Assembly (NCBI GenBank): GCA_963806495.1
Contig: CAWDYA010000009.1
Span: 372,001-436,000 of the forward strand
Length of the DNA stretch: 64,000 nucleotides
Direction: 5' to 3'
Source: CAWDYA01 sp963806495
Lineage (GTDB): Bacteria; Acidobacteriota; Polarisedimenticolia; JACPZX01; DASXTC01
The position numbers and the translations under genes are program-made. Positions 8,716-18,969 of this stretch are shown here, one piece after another; position 1 is the first letter of the stretch; each line of letters opens with the position of its first letter. The notes under the pieces are model-generated. The model did not search any database and was not told the origin of the DNA. It was given only the letters and a program-made list of their open reading frames with translations.

Positions 8716-9427
8716 ATGACCCGGCCAGGCCAGAGCGATTCGACCCTTCCGTGGGCGGAGCTTCCCTGCTTCAGCGGGCTCGACCGGGATCTGCTCGGCA
8801 TCCTCGGAGCACGGGCTGTCGACAAGAAGTTCCGCAAGGGCTCGATCCTCGTGCGCGAGGGGAGCGTTCTCGAGCACGTCGTCGATCCTGCGGGAGGGGC
8901 GGCTCCGTCTCTACTGCGTGGACGACGAAGGGCAGGAGCGTACCTGCCGGCTCGTGGCCCCGGGAGAGTGCTTCTGCTTCGCCCCCTGTCATCAGAGATA
9001 CCCTTCCCCGGTCACGATCGAGTGCATGGAGGACTGCCGCATCGTGATGCTGTCGAGGGCGCTGCTCGGCCGGCTCGTGGCCCGGGTCCCCTGTTTCACC
9101 GAGGGAACGATCCAGTGCCTCTCCACGCGTCTGACCGACATGATGCGGGCCTCGGCGGGCGGCAGACGCTCCGTGCGCGAGCGGCTGGCCGAGGTGCTGA
9201 TCGAGCTGGCGGGCCGCCATGGGGTGCGTTCTCCGGACGGCGTCCTGCTCGAAGGGCTGACCCATGAGGAGCTGGCCGCCCTGGCCGGCACCGCGCGCGA
9301 GGTGATCACCCGGGCCCTGAGGCGCTTCAGCGAGGAAGGGCTCGTCTCGACCGGCCGCGAGCGGGTGCTCATCAGGAACCTGCCCAGGCTCGCCGAAGCG
9401 CGCCGGCCGGCCCACCCCCCTGTGTGA
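8716..9427 (+). CDS. CRP/FNR-family transcriptional regulator, one frameshift
   Basis: The first 55 residues (M-T-R-P-G-Q) open a cyclic-nucleotide-binding-like fold: L-P-C-F-S-G-L and F-R-K-G-S-I-L-V-R-E-G. Near 8885 one extra base breaks the frame; dropping it continues as I-L-R-E-G-R-L-R-L-Y-C-V-D-D-E-G-Q-E-R and the rest of the protein, about 236 residues in all. The C-terminal HTH recognition helix reads T-A-R-E-V-I-T-R, keeping the R-E-x-x-x-R that in E. coli CRP contacts TGTGA half-sites. The cAMP pocket residues of CRP (G-E-L and R-S) are not conserved. Instead there is a cysteine-rich stretch (GECFCFAPCHQR, ECMEDC), so the signal may be redox or metal. It sits just upstream of coxBACD. 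Confidence 0.85.
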
Positions 9428-9438
9428 CTGCGGTCACA
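9423..9438 (+). promoter_or_regulatory. CRP-type operator, perfect TGTGA-N6-TCACA
   Basis: TGTGACTGCGGTCACA matches the CRP-family consensus in all ten conserved positions. It overlaps the stop codon of the CRP-family gene and lies 78 bp before the coxB start. With the RE---R recognition helix encoded next door, it is the obvious site for that regulator to control coxBACD. Confidence 0.75.
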
Positions 9439-9516
9439 GACACGCACCGAAGACACGCCTAACCTGACCGCCGCCTTTTCCGGGCCCTTTCGGCGCCGGA
9501 ACAGGGGGGGAGGCCC

Positions 9517-10214
9517 ATGCTGGATTGGCTGCCGCAACAGGTGTCGTCCTTCGGGGGCGACGTCGATTCCCTCATCGCACTCATCTACTACATCATCTTC
9601 GCCTGGTTCGTCCTGCTGCACCTGCTCGTCCTCTACATGGTGATCCGCTTTCGCAAGCGCGAGGGCCGGCGGGCCTCGTATCTGGATGGGCGGTCCTGGC
9701 GGCAGAGCGCCTGGATTCTCGTTCCCACCATCCTGATCCTCGCGCTCGACGTCTGGATCGACTCGCGCAGCGAGCGGGTCTGGGCCGAAATAAAAGAGGA
9801 GCACCCCCCGGCCGACGTCTCGGTCCAGGTGACCGGAAAGCAGTTCAACTGGGAGATCCTCTATCCCGGCCCCGACGGGAAGTTCGGAACGGGGATGATC
9901 TCCACATGGAGAACTCGCTTCACGTGCCGGTGAACAAGGTGATCGGCATCGCCCTGCAGTCGGAGGACGTACTGCACAGCTTCTTCCTGCCCGACCTGAG
10001 GCTCAAACAGGACGCCGTGCCGGGACGGACCATCCCCGTCTGGTTCAAGGCGACCAAGCCGGGCCGGTACGAGATCGCATGCGCCGAGCTGTGCGGCTTC
10101 GGCCACACGACGATGCGCGGGCTGCTCACGGTCCACACCGAGGAAGATTGGCAGAAATGGGTCGACTCGCGCTGGCCTCCTGCCGGCGCCGCGGCGGCCG
10201 CCGGAGGCCTATGA
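9517..10214 (+). CDS. coxB: Cytochrome c oxidase subunit II, one frameshift
   Basis: The protein (about 232 residues) has two N-terminal membrane helices (about residues 18-45 and 63-83) and a periplasmic cupredoxin domain. The CuA ligands are visible: His in E-D-V-L-H-S-F and the C-A-E-L-C-G-F-G-H-T-T-M cluster near the end. It accepts electrons from cytochrome c and passes them to subunit I. There is no C-terminal cytochrome c domain. A deletion of one G in the run near 9893 separates ...G-K-F-G-T from D-D-L-H-M-E-N-S; restoring it gives an uninterrupted protein. A GGGGGGGAGG ribosome site precedes the ATG. Its TGA overlaps the coxA ATG (ATGA). Confidence 0.9.
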
Positions 10215-11941
10215 CTCAGCCAGCGAGCGTCGAGCACACCCACCACGAGGCACCCACCGGCTTCATCCGGAAATACGTCTTCTCGACGGACCACAAGGTC
10301 ATCGCCAAGCAGTATCTCGCTCTCACGCTGTTCTGGGCCCTCGCAGGCGGAACGCTCGCCGGGTTGATCCGCTGGCAGCTCGGATGGCCGAACCAGAGCA
10401 TGCCTCTGCTGCGCTGGCTGCCCGAGTCCCTGATGCAGAACGGCGTGATCGGGGCGGAGGTCTACAACATGGTGGTGACGATGCACGGGACCATCATGGT
10501 GTTCTTCGTCGCCATGCCGTTCCTGCTGGGTGTGTTCGGGAACTATCTCATCCCGCTCATGATCGGGGCGCGCGACATGGCGTTCCCACGCCTCAACGCG
10601 ATGTCGGTCTGGACACTGGCGCTCGCGTCGGCCCTGCTGCTGGCCTCGTTCTTCGTTCCGGGCGGCGCCGCCGCGGGCGGGTGGACCTCCTATCCTCCGC
10701 TCTCCGCGAAGGCCTCCTACTCCGGGGTCGACTGGGGCGTCAACCTCTGGCTCATCGCGCTCGCGCTGGAGTTCGCCTCGTTCCTCATGGGCGGCGTGAA
10801 CTTCCTGACCACCACGATCAACATGCGCGCTCCGGGGATGAAGCTGTTCCGGCTCCCGATGCTGGTCTGGATGATCGACACGGCGTCCGTGCTGTTCATG
10901 CTCTCGGTCGGCCCCCTGATCGCCGGCGTGATCATGCTGCTGATGGACCGCACGGTCGGGACCTCGTTCTTCCTCCCCGACAAGGGAGGGCAGCCGCTGC
11001 TATGGCAGCACCTCTTCTGGTTCTTCGGACACCCGGAGGTGTACGTCATCCTGCTGCCCGGGATCGGCATCACGCTCGAGATACTCCCGGTGTTCAGCCG
11101 CAAGCCGCTGTTCGGCTACAAGATCATCGTCTACTCGACGATCGCCGCCGGCATGCTCAGCTTCGTGGTCTGGGCGCACCACATGTTCATCAGCGGCATC
11201 AACGTGTTCCTGGCCGCGCCTTTCGGGCTCACCACCATTCTCATCTCGGTACCGTTCGCCATCGTCCTGTTCGCCATGATGGCCACACTGTGGGGAGGCT
11301 CGCTGAGCTTTCCGACACCGATGCTGTTCGCCCTGGGCGTGATTTCGGTGTTCCTCATCGGCGGGCTCACCGGGATCATCAACGGCTCGACCGGCGCCGA
11401 TATCTACATCCATGACACGCACTTCGTGGTGGCCCACTTCCATTACACATTGATCTCCGTCACGTTCTTCGCCTCGTTCGGCGGGCTGTACTTCTGGTTC
11501 CCGAAGTTCTTCGGCAAGTACCTCAACGACACTCTCGGGAAGATCCACTTCTGGCTGACCTTCATCTTCTTCAACGCGACGTTCCTCCCGATGCACCTGG
11601 TGGGGATCGCGGGTCACATGCGCCGTATCGCCGACCCGACCAAGTACGACTTCCTGGCCGGGGTCATGCCGCTCAACCGGATGATCAGCGTTTCGGCCTT
11701 CCTGCTGATCAGCAGCCAGATCTTCTTCGTGATAAACCTGTTCTGGAGCCTCTACGCCGGCAAGCGCGCGGAGAAGAACCCCTGGTCGGCGAACACGCTG
11801 GAGTGGGATGCCGAGTCGCCGCCGCCGCATGACAACTGGGGCGCGGCCGAGCCGGCGGTGTACCGTGGGGCGTACGAATACAGCGTGCCGGGCCGCACGG
11901 CCGACTGGCTGCCACAGAGCCAGCCCGAAGCGGCGTCGTAG
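10211..11941 (+). CDS. coxA: Cytochrome c oxidase subunit I (A-type haem-copper oxidase)
   Basis: The 576-residue catalytic subunit of an aa3-type oxidase has about twelve membrane helices. Haem and copper ligands are all present: F-F-G-H-P-E-V-Y (CuB His cross-linked to Tyr, with the Glu of the D-channel typical of A1 enzymes), W-A-H-H-M-F (two CuB His) and H-D-T-H-F-V-V-A-H-F-H-Y (haem a3 and haem a His). It reduces oxygen to water and pumps protons. The ATG at 10211 overlaps the coxB stop; a longer upstream frame is shadow. The gene is second in a coxBACD operon. Confidence 0.97.
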   Translation: MTQPASVEHTHHEAPTGFIRKYVFSTDHKVIAKQYLALTLFWALAGGTLAGLIRWQLGWPNQSMPLLRWLPESLMQNGVIGAEVYNMVVTMHGTIMVFFVAMPFLLGVFGNYLIPLMIGARDMAFPRLNAMSVWTLALASALLLASFFVPGGAAAGGWTSYPPLSAKASYSGVDWGVNLWLIALALEFASFLMGGVNFLTTTINMRAPGMKLFRLPMLVWMIDTASVLFMLSVGPLIAGVIMLLMDRTVGTSFFLPDKGGQPLLWQHLFWFFGHPEVYVILLPGIGITLEILPVFSRKPLFGYKIIVYSTIAAGMLSFVVWAHHMFISGINVFLAAPFGLTTILISVPFAIVLFAMMATLWGGSLSFPTPMLFALGVISVFLIGGLTGIINGSTGADIYIHDTHFVVAHFHYTLISVTFFASFGGLYFWFPKFFGKYLNDTLGKIHFWLTFIFFNATFLPMHLVGIAGHMRRIADPTKYDFLAGVMPLNRMISVSAFLLISSQIFFVINLFWSLYAGKRAEKNPWSANTLEWDAESPPPHDNWGAAEPAVYRGAYEYSVPGRTADWLPQSQPEAAS

Positions 11942-11953
11942 ACGAGGAGACGC

Positions 11954-12547
11954 ATGAACTCGACCGAATCGTTCGCCGATCGCGCCCTGGAGCTGGGGGG
12001 ACATCCGAAGGCCAGCGGGAAGCTGGGAATCTGGCTGTTTCTCTCGGGCGAGACGATCCTGTTCGGCGGCCTCATCGGCACCTTCCTGCTGTACCGGCTC
12101 TCCGACCCGACGTGGCGCGAGGCGGCCGAGCACACCAACGTCGCCATCGGCTCGTTCAACACGCTCGTGCTGCTCACCAGCAGCTACACCATGGTCATGG
12201 CGTACAAGGCCGCCGACACGCTGGGCATGGCGAAGACCCGCGTCTGGCTGGTGCTCACGGTGCTGCTGGGCCTGCTGTTCCTGTGCGTCAAGGGATACGA
12301 GTGGGACACCAAGTTTCATCACGGCATCACGCCCGCATCAGGCCGGTTCTGGTCCTTCTACTTCACCATGACGGGGCTGCACGCTCTGCACCTGTTCGCC
12401 GGCGTCGTGATCAACGCCGTGCTGGCCCTGCAAGCGTTCCGCGGCACGATGCCCGCTCCCGCCCGGAGGATCGAGGTGGCCGGGCTGTACTGGCACTTCG
12501 TGGATCTGGTGTGGGTCTTTCTTTTTCCGCTCTTCTACCTGGGGTGA
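11954..12547 (+). CDS. coxC: Cytochrome c oxidase subunit III
   Basis: This 197-residue integral membrane protein has five predicted helices, the short bacterial form of subunit III. Diagnostic features are K-L-G-I-W-L-F-L-S-G-E in helix 1, W-x-F-Y-F-x-M-T-G-L-H-A-L-H in the middle and the C-terminal Y-W-H-F-V-D-L-V-W-V-F-L-F-P. It starts 12 bases after coxA, with GAGGAGA before the ATG, and is followed by coxD after 3 bases. It stabilises the oxidase core and is not itself redox active. Confidence 0.95.
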   Translation: MNSTESFADRALELGGHPKASGKLGIWLFLSGETILFGGLIGTFLLYRLSDPTWREAAEHTNVAIGSFNTLVLLTSSYTMVMAYKAADTLGMAKTRVWLVLTVLLGLLFLCVKGYEWDTKFHHGITPASGRFWSFYFTMTGLHALHLFAGVVINAVLALQAFRGTMPAPARRIEVAGLYWHFVDLVWVFLFPLFYLG

Positions 12548-12550
12548 GCG

Positions 12551-12841
12551 ATGAGTGACCACGCAACGCACCATCCGAACTATCTCGCGGTCTGGATCGC
12601 CCTGGTGGTGCTTGCCAGCCTCTCCGTTCTCGCGACCCGTCTGCCGGCCTCCCACGCCATGATCGAGACGTTCATCTACGCCGCGGCTTTCGCCAAGGCG
12701 GCGCTGATCGCGTTCTTCTTCATGCACCTGCGGACCGAGCGGGGGCTCATCCTGGCGCTGGTAGCCGTCCCGCTCTGCCTCTTTGTGATCCTCCTCGTGA
12801 CGCTTCTGCCCGACTTCGTCTTCGCGCTGCGGGCAGCCTAG
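12551..12841 (+). CDS. coxD: Cytochrome c oxidase subunit IV (prokaryotic type)
   Basis: The 96-residue protein has three hydrophobic segments (about residues 11-31, 40-62 and 68-90) and the F-F-F-M-H-L motif characteristic of the small prokaryotic subunit IV. It closes the coxBACD operon. Its TAG stop overlaps the TAG of the convergent TonB-receptor gene in the palindrome CTAG, so no room remains for a terminator between them. Confidence 0.88.
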   Translation: MSDHATHHPNYLAVWIALVVLASLSVLATRLPASHAMIETFIYAAAFAKAALIAFFFMHLRTERGLILALVAVPLCLFVILLVTLLPDFVFALRAA

Positions 12842-15800
12842 AACGTCACCTTCATCCCGGCCTCGTACCGCCTCCCGAAGTCCCGTGTCGCCGCCAGGTC
12901 GTTGGTGCCATTGAACGACTGGATGGTGAGGTAGTCCTCGTCGAGCAGGTTGTGCACGATCAGAAACGCGCCGATGGCGGTCCTCTGGATGGTGAAGCTC
13001 TTCTCCACCCGCGCATCGATCATCCAGGCCGCGCCGTTTCTCTGATCGTTGCGGCCGCCGGTGGGGTAGGTGGTGCGCAGGAGGACGTTGCCGAAGCTGT
13101 CGAGGTCGGTCCCCTGCTCGACGACCGACCAGGGGGTCCCCGAGGACCAGTCGACGATCCCGCCGAGCACCACCCCGTGCGGAAGGTGGGTGGCGGCCTC
13201 GAACTTGAGCACGTGGCGCTGGTCATACCCGAGATAGGCGTGCGCGTTCATGGGAACGGACGGGTCGTCGCCGGGCAGGGCGAAGGCGGCGTCCGCCTCT
13301 CCCCGCGCCCGCGACCAGGTGTAGGACAGCTGCATCTGCCAGTTGCGGTGAAGCCGGCGGATCAGCTTCAGCTCGAGCGCGGTGTAGTCGGAGCGGTTGG
13401 CGTTCTCGACCAGGAAGACCTGGTTGAAGCCGTTGCTGACTCCGTAGAGGTCCGGGACGCTGTTGGGCCGGCTCAAGCTTCTATCGAAGGCGAAGCCGCC
13501 GGTATTGCTCGTGGGGACGCTCGGGAACCGCCCCCCACTGATCGGTATTGAGCAGTCCCATGTCGCCGCAGATGGCCAGCGGGTCGATACCGATCACCTT
13601 CCCCGACTGGGCGCAGGTGTAATGGTTCACGTCGGAGTCCTGCAGCAGGTCGCGCGCCTTGCGGTCGATCCAGGTGAAACCCGCCGACCACTCGCCGGCG
13701 AGCTCCCGTTCCACACCGAGCGTCCATTCGTCCGTGTACGGCGTGCTCAGGTTGCGGGCGACCTGGTTGACCGAGATCGCGGATGGGGGCCCCCCCAGGG
13801 TGCCGGGGAGGATGACATGCGTGATCGGGTCGGGGGTGAACGTGAACGAGGCGAAGTCCGTGGACGACTCGGTCAGCAGTGTCGCCGGCAGGAGACGATC
13901 GTAGTACCGGCCCCAGGTGCCGAACAGACGCGTCTTCCCGTCGTCGCGCGGGTCCCAGGACACACCGAACCGCGGCGAGATGTTCGAATCCGTGAGCGTG
14001 AACCCGTCCGCCTGCCGGTCGGAGAACGTCGTGAAATACTCGTACAGTCCCCTCCCTTCCGGGCCTACGAGATCGACGAACCCGTCCTGGTTTGTGTCCA
14101 GCGCCACCAGCTCGGGCACCACGTCGTTGACTCCGTCCATGTTCGGCGTCGACGTAGGATCGATCCCGTTGCCGCCGATGGCCGAGGGCGGCCGGCCGTC
14201 GTAGGGATTGAGCGGCGAGCAGTTCGAGGTGAGGTTGGTGGCCCTTCCCTGCCGCACGGCCTCCTCACAGAAAGAACGCCACAGCGCGATGGAACGTCTT
14301 CTCTCGGCGACAGGGTCGAACGGCTCCCATCCGGGAGAATCGAAGTCGTCACGATCGAAGCGCACGCCGATGTTGACGGCCAGGCTCGGTATCGGCTTCC
14401 AGGAATCCGACAGGTAGAGCCCCGTGCTGCAGATCGGTGACCTCGCGACCCAGCGTCGACGGGATCGGCGCCTGGATCACCTGCGCGCCTGTGAAGCCGA
14501 GGCTGGAGGGCCCCCGGCGTGAAGACGATCGGTTCCAGCGCGTCATAGAGCAACGGGGCGATCTCCGTGTCGTCGCGGTAACTCTCCTGTCCGATCTCGA
14601 GGCCACCCCGGATCCGATGCTCCCCGAGAGAATCGCCGAGATACCAGGACAGGTCGGCGCGGAGCATGTTGCGTGCCCGGTCCTCGTTGCTCTCGAAATA
14701 GAAGGGACCGTTGACCTGGCCTGTGACGAGATCGATCTGGTAGACGTCACGCTCCCCGAAGGCCGGCTCGCAGGCAGGGACGTCGCAGGGATAGTAGGCG
14801 TACAGACCGCTGCCGGACATCGTCGTCACGTTGAACACCGGCATGTCCACCTTCCCGAAACGGCTCGAGGTGGGCGTCACCGAGATCCCCGTATCGAGAT
14901 GCGTGAAGCTCGCGTCGAGCGTCGCCGCGGGCGAGATTATCGAGGACCAGGCCAGCATCGTGGTGTACCCGCCCTGTGACAGGTCGTAGCCGGAGTCGGC
15001 GGAGACGCCGGGTGCGGACCCGAGCCCGTCGACGTTGAGCGGATCCCCCACCGCCTGCAGGGTGACCTTGTCGGAGGGGCCGGCCTGCAGGCTCAGCTTG
15101 GCGAACCCGTAGGCGCCGCGCGTCGTCACGAGCAGATCGGTGCCCGGGTAGCCGGCGGGCCGTTCGGCGTCGATCCCCTCGAGGGATGCGAAGTACCACA
15201 GTCTGTCCTTCAGTATGGGGCCCCCGATGCTGGCGGCCGCCCGCAGATCCTGCCATTGAGGATCGTCGGACTCGTACGTGTTCACGTCGTTGTTGTCCGC
15301 GCCGTCCCCGTCCAGGGCACGGCCCCGCCAGTAGATCGCGAAGGCGCCCTCGAGATCGTTGCCTCCCGACCGGGTCGTGATCTCGGTGAAGCCCCCGTTG
15401 GCCCTGCCGTAGGCGGCCGGCGCGCCCGCCGTCGTCACATCGACCCGGTCGATGATGAGCGGGTCGAGATTGAGGGCGTACGTGCCGGTCGCCGGGTCGG
15501 TGACGTCACCGCCGTCGAGCCGATACAGCATCCCGGTCTCGCGCGCGCCGTGCACGTTCGGGTTGCCGTCGCCGTCCGTGTCGTTCACTCCGGGCGTCAG
15601 CGTGAGGATGTCCTGGTAGTTGTGCCCGATGATGGGCAGGGCGCCGATGAAGCCGCTCCCCCAGGAGGAGCGTGTCGCCGTGTCCGAGGACGGGTCGTCC
15701 AGCCGGATGTCGATGGTCGTGGTGACTCCGGCCTGTAGCCGGGCCGGCCCCGCCCCGATTTCCCCGAATCGCTCCGACCCCACGCCGATGCGATAGCCGT

Positions 15801-16041
15801 CACCCGGCGGCAGCCCGTCGCGGAAGAAGCGCCCCTCCCGATCGGTCGTGATCGTCCACGTCTCCGGCGGCGCGACGTCGCGCGTGAGCACGACCTCGAC
15901 CCCGGGGACGGGGGCGCCCCGGGCGGAGAGCACGCGACCGGCGATCGAGGCACCACTCTCACCGGCGATGGACGGGGAACAGACAAGCAGGAGACACACC
16001 AGACCGCAGAGGACGGACCCACCCAACCTCGGCACGCGCAC
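12838..16041 (-). CDS. OAR-like TonB-dependent outer-membrane receptor, three frameshifts
   Basis: A signal peptide (start GTG at 16041, preceded by GGGGAGGG) leads into a carboxypeptidase-regulatory-like domain (A-S-I-A-G-R-V-L ... A-P-V-P-G-V-E-V-V-L). A plug follows with G-V-N-D-T-D-G-D and Y-G-R-A-N-G-G-F-T-E-I-T-T-R-S-G, then a long beta-barrel ending in V-T-F. Such receptors import or bind large ligands at the outer membrane using TonB energy. The frame breaks near 14513, 14421 and 13530. Each break sits in a run of C (G on the coding strand), and protein similarity continues in the next frame, so assembly error is likelier than decay. An upstream ATG at 16107 is possible but lacks a good ribosome site. 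Confidence 0.8.
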
Positions 16042-16160
16042 GATACCCTCCCCGAATCGGTGCGGCGTGCCGCGCCTCCGACGCGTGGCCCGCCGGGCAT
16101 TCACCATACTGTCTCTTATATCACAGCGGTGACGCCCGACGGGAACTCCTCTCAGGCTGG

Positions 16161-16955
16161 CTATTTCGCGGGCTTGCGGAACTTCACCAGATAGCGGTCC
16201 ATGTTCTGGCGGCCTTCCTTGAAGCCGGTGATCGTGTGGTCGTCGGCGGGATTGGCCAGCATGTCCGAGCTGCCGGCCAGCTCGAACCCGCCGGCCTCGA
16301 AGTCGTCGATCACCACCTGCTCGTTCAGACGGTGCGTCTCTTTGTTCCAGCCCGGCTTGTCGGTCGCCACCTCGACGATCCCCACGATGCCGCCCGGCTT
16401 GAGCCCGCGGTAGATGGCGGCGACGATGTCCTTGCGCTTCAGGTCGGGGAAGACCCATTCGACGTCGTGATAGTTGCGCACGGCCACCATCACGTCCACG
16501 CTGTCCGCCGGCAGGTCGGCGATCCGGGTGACCAGCTCGACGTTGTCGAGGTGGCCCTTCTTCACACGGTCCTCCACTTCCTGCACCTTGTACAGCCGGC
16601 CGTCGAACGCCTCCTTGTCGGCGTAGAACTCGAAGACGCTGTACACCTTGCCCTTCGGCCCGACGACGCGCGAGAGCAGATCGGTGTTGTAGCCGCCCGA
16701 GGCGAACAGATCCGCCACGGTCATCCCGGGGGTAATACCGAGCCACTCATAGACGTCCAGAGCCTTGCGCGCCGCGTCCTGGGCCTTGTCCTCGTCGGGC
16801 CGGCCCGGGTCGGCGAGGATGCTGCGGTCGATCGCTGCGCCCGCCGCGGCGGCGGGCTGCGTCTGCGCCGCTCGTCCCGGCAGAACGGGGCAGATCACGA
16901 GCAGCGCCGCGATGGCGAGCAGGGTCGTGAGGGTACGCCTGGTCGATACTGTCAT
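16161..16955 (-). CDS. Exported class I SAM-dependent methyltransferase-like protein
   Basis: The 264-residue protein has the Rossmann SAM-binding signature near residue 90 (G-M-T-V-A-D-L-F-A-S-G-G-Y-N-T), an acidic E-F-Y-A-D at the second strand and V-D-V-M-V-A-V-R-N-Y-H-D at the fourth. It matches the predicted-methyltransferase group COG4798. A clear signal peptide precedes it (basic start, hydrophobic L-L-A-I-A-A-L-L-V-I, then P-G-R-A-A-Q), which is odd because SAM is cytoplasmic. GGAGG lies 5 bases before the ATG at 16955. Substrate unknown. It is flanked by the TonB receptor and a DUF3857 protein on the same strand. Confidence 0.8.
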   Translation of the reverse strand: MTVSTRRTLTTLLAIAALLVICPVLPGRAAQTQPAAAAGAAIDRSILADPGRPDEDKAQDAARKALDVYEWLGITPGMTVADLFASGGYNTDLLSRVVGPKGKVYSVFEFYADKEAFDGRLYKVQEVEDRVKKGHLDNVELVTRIADLPADSVDVMVAVRNYHDVEWVFPDLKRKDIVAAIYRGLKPGGIVGIVEVATDKPGWNKETHRLNEQVVIDDFEAGGFELAGSSDMLANPADDHTITGFKEGRQNMDRYLVKFRKPAK

Positions 16956-17018
16956 GGAGCCTCCATGTGCCGGTGAGATTGCCGTGGGGAACGGCATTAT
17001 ACAGGATCGGCCTCCTGC

Positions 17019-18947
17019 TCAGCCCCCCGCCTCGAGCGTGATGCCCCGCGCCTCCTCGTCCGCGAGCTCGCCGATGAACTCGCGCAGCGCGGGAAAATCC
17101 GAAGCAGGGATCTCGCGTGTCGACACCGTCACGGTTCGCTCGACGACGAGCACCACACCCGCCGCTGTCTGCTCCGTCGTGTACGTCACCTCGGCCGTCA
17201 GCCCGGGCCCCTCAATCCGGCGCGCCTCCGGGAGCCGTCTGACGACACGGCCCGCCGGGAGGGTAAACCGGCTGCTCACGTGGTCGGTGAACAGATACGG
17301 GAAGAACACCGGCTGCGTTCTGTCACCCGGGATGCTGAGTGCCGCGATACTGGTGGGGGCCACGCGGTGCGGGCTCGTGATCTCCAGCGCCCCAATCCTT
17401 GACGAAAACCGAGGGGCCACGAAATCGATGGCGATGTCGATGCCGCCGCCGCCCGAAGTTCGGCGGGCAACGGTCTGCGACTCGAGCGTGGCGCCCGGAA
17501 GCAGCGCGCCCAGCAGACGCCGCATCGTCTCGTCCCGCTCCGGGCTGGTCGCGTCGAGCAGCCAGTCGAGGCCGGCTGCACGCTGTCCCGTCGTTTCTAC
17601 CGTGAGCGTGCCGTCGAGCCTTCCCGAAGCCGTGAGACTTCCGTTCATGGCGATCTGCCGGGCGTTTCTCCCGGGAGGGACGAGAGGCGTCGTGAGCAAC
17701 GCTCCCTTGCCATCCTCGCCCACCACGAGCGCCGTAGCACCCTGATCCTGCCACGGCACATCGCCGAACGGGGTCTGCGTGGCCGTGGGATCCAGGAACA
17801 TGTATCCGCCGTCGGACGGGATGGCGACGATGGCATGGTTGAAAGCCAGGGCCGGCTGCGATCGATCGAGCATACCGCTGTCCCGTGTGCGTATCAGTAC
17901 TGGAAGACCGACGAGATCGAGCGCGCGGAGCATCGCGATCATCAGGGTAGCTTTGTCCTTGCAGTCACCATACCGGTGCCGGAGCACCTCGGCGCTCGCG
18001 TGCGGCTGGTAGCCTCCAATCCCCAACGAGATCGAGACATAGTTCACGTTCTGCTGGACGAACTCGAACACTCGCCGGATCTTGTCCCTCTCGTCCATCA
18101 CCCCCGCGCTCACCTTGCGTGCCGTGGCCGCCACGTCCGGCGTTGGTGTCATCCGGTCCCGTGCGATCTCCATGTAGAATGCGGCGATGCCGTCCCATGA
18201 CGACGCGTTGATATGGCGTCCGCCCCAATCGATCAGCTTCGGCTCGACCTCGATCGCCGGTATGACGTCGGCAGGCGGCGGTGCATAGCGTTCCCGCCTC
18301 ACCACGCCGCTGTCGCGAACGACCCATTGGTGCACGATGACGTCGGGCTCCTCGCGCTTCGTGTACTGCACGCCGGGCGGAGAGGGCGCGATCCACAGCG
18401 GGACGCCGGGCGGCTGTCTGACGGTCATGGTCCTCAGCACGGCAGGCACCCCTTCCGCGATCTGGAGCTGCGCATCCAGGTCCATCATGTTGCGCACCGA
18501 CTTTTCCCACGAGTGCTCCACCGTGGCTCCAGGAACCACACCCTGCAGATGGAGCGAGCGACGCCGATAGTCGGAATACAGCTCGAACGACGCGAGCGCC
18601 GGGCCATCGACGGTCGACTTCCTGCCGGCCCGGATCACCTTGCCCGAAGGGAGTGTGACCTGGCCCTCCAGCCGCCTCACGCTGGAGCCCGCGGAGTAGA
18701 AAACGCTCGCCGTATCGAAGGCCTCAGCGCCCTTCTTGGTCAGCACCAGAACCCGCTCGTCGTAGGTGACCCGGGCGTCCGTCAGGGACCGGATATCGAC
18801 CCGGAGGTTCTCCTCGAGGATGACGGCGTCATGTCCTTTGCCGATCGCCGGCACGGCGACGCCTGCCATGAGCGGCGATGCGAGGGCCAGGGAAAGGAGG
18901 GCCGGTATCCAGGGAATCGATCGCCGGTATTGCCGCCTGATGGACAT
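17019..18947 (-). CDS. DUF3857 / transglutaminase-like exported protein, intact triad
   Basis: The 642 residues comprise a signal peptide, an N-terminal DUF3857 beta-sandwich (about 45-215), a transglutaminase-like core (about 270-400) and a C-terminal beta domain. The core holds a complete Cys-His-Asp set: Y-G-D-C-K-D-K-A, F-N-H-A-I-V-A and F-L-D-P-T. Papain-fold proteins of this sort cleave or cross-link peptides, or simply bind them, in the periplasm. It is divergent from a paralogue 57 bp away, and a perfect palindrome lies immediately before its start codon. The ribosome site is poor because the palindrome occupies its place. Confidence 0.85.
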   Translation of the reverse strand: MSIRRQYRRSIPWIPALLSLALASPLMAGVAVPAIGKGHDAVILEENLRVDIRSLTDARVTYDERVLVLTKKGAEAFDTASVFYSAGSSVRRLEGQVTLPSGKVIRAGRKSTVDGPALASFELYSDYRRRSLHLQGVVPGATVEHSWEKSVRNMMDLDAQLQIAEGVPAVLRTMTVRQPPGVPLWIAPSPPGVQYTKREEPDVIVHQWVVRDSGVVRRERYAPPPADVIPAIEVEPKLIDWGGRHINASSWDGIAAFYMEIARDRMTPTPDVAATARKVSAGVMDERDKIRRVFEFVQQNVNYVSISLGIGGYQPHASAEVLRHRYGDCKDKATLMIAMLRALDLVGLPVLIRTRDSGMLDRSQPALAFNHAIVAIPSDGGYMFLDPTATQTPFGDVPWQDQGATALVVGEDGKGALLTTPLVPPGRNARQIAMNGSLTASGRLDGTLTVETTGQRAAGLDWLLDATSPERDETMRRLLGALLPGATLESQTVARRTSGGGGIDIAIDFVAPRFSSRIGALEITSPHRVAPTSIAALSIPGDRTQPVFFPYLFTDHVSSRFTLPAGRVVRRLPEARRIEGPGLTAEVTYTTEQTAAGVVLVVERTVTVSTREIPASDFPALREFIGELADEEARGITLEAGG

Positions 18948-18950
18948 TCA

Positions 18951-18969
18951 CGATATGGTATCCATATCG
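18951..18969. promoter_or_regulatory. 19-bp palindrome between divergent DUF3857 genes
   Basis: CGATATGG-TAT-CCATATCG is a perfect inverted repeat with 8-bp arms, placed in the 57-bp gap between the two divergent start codons and only 3 bases from the leftward one. Its position suggests an operator that could block both promoters or the leftward ribosome site. Confidence 0.6.

Noticed and set aside
16042..16746. Upstream extension of the TonB-receptor frame through the methyltransferase gene
   Set aside because: That part overlaps the methyltransferase gene in another frame and is low-complexity; a GTG with GGGGAGGG at 16041 starts a proper signal peptide.
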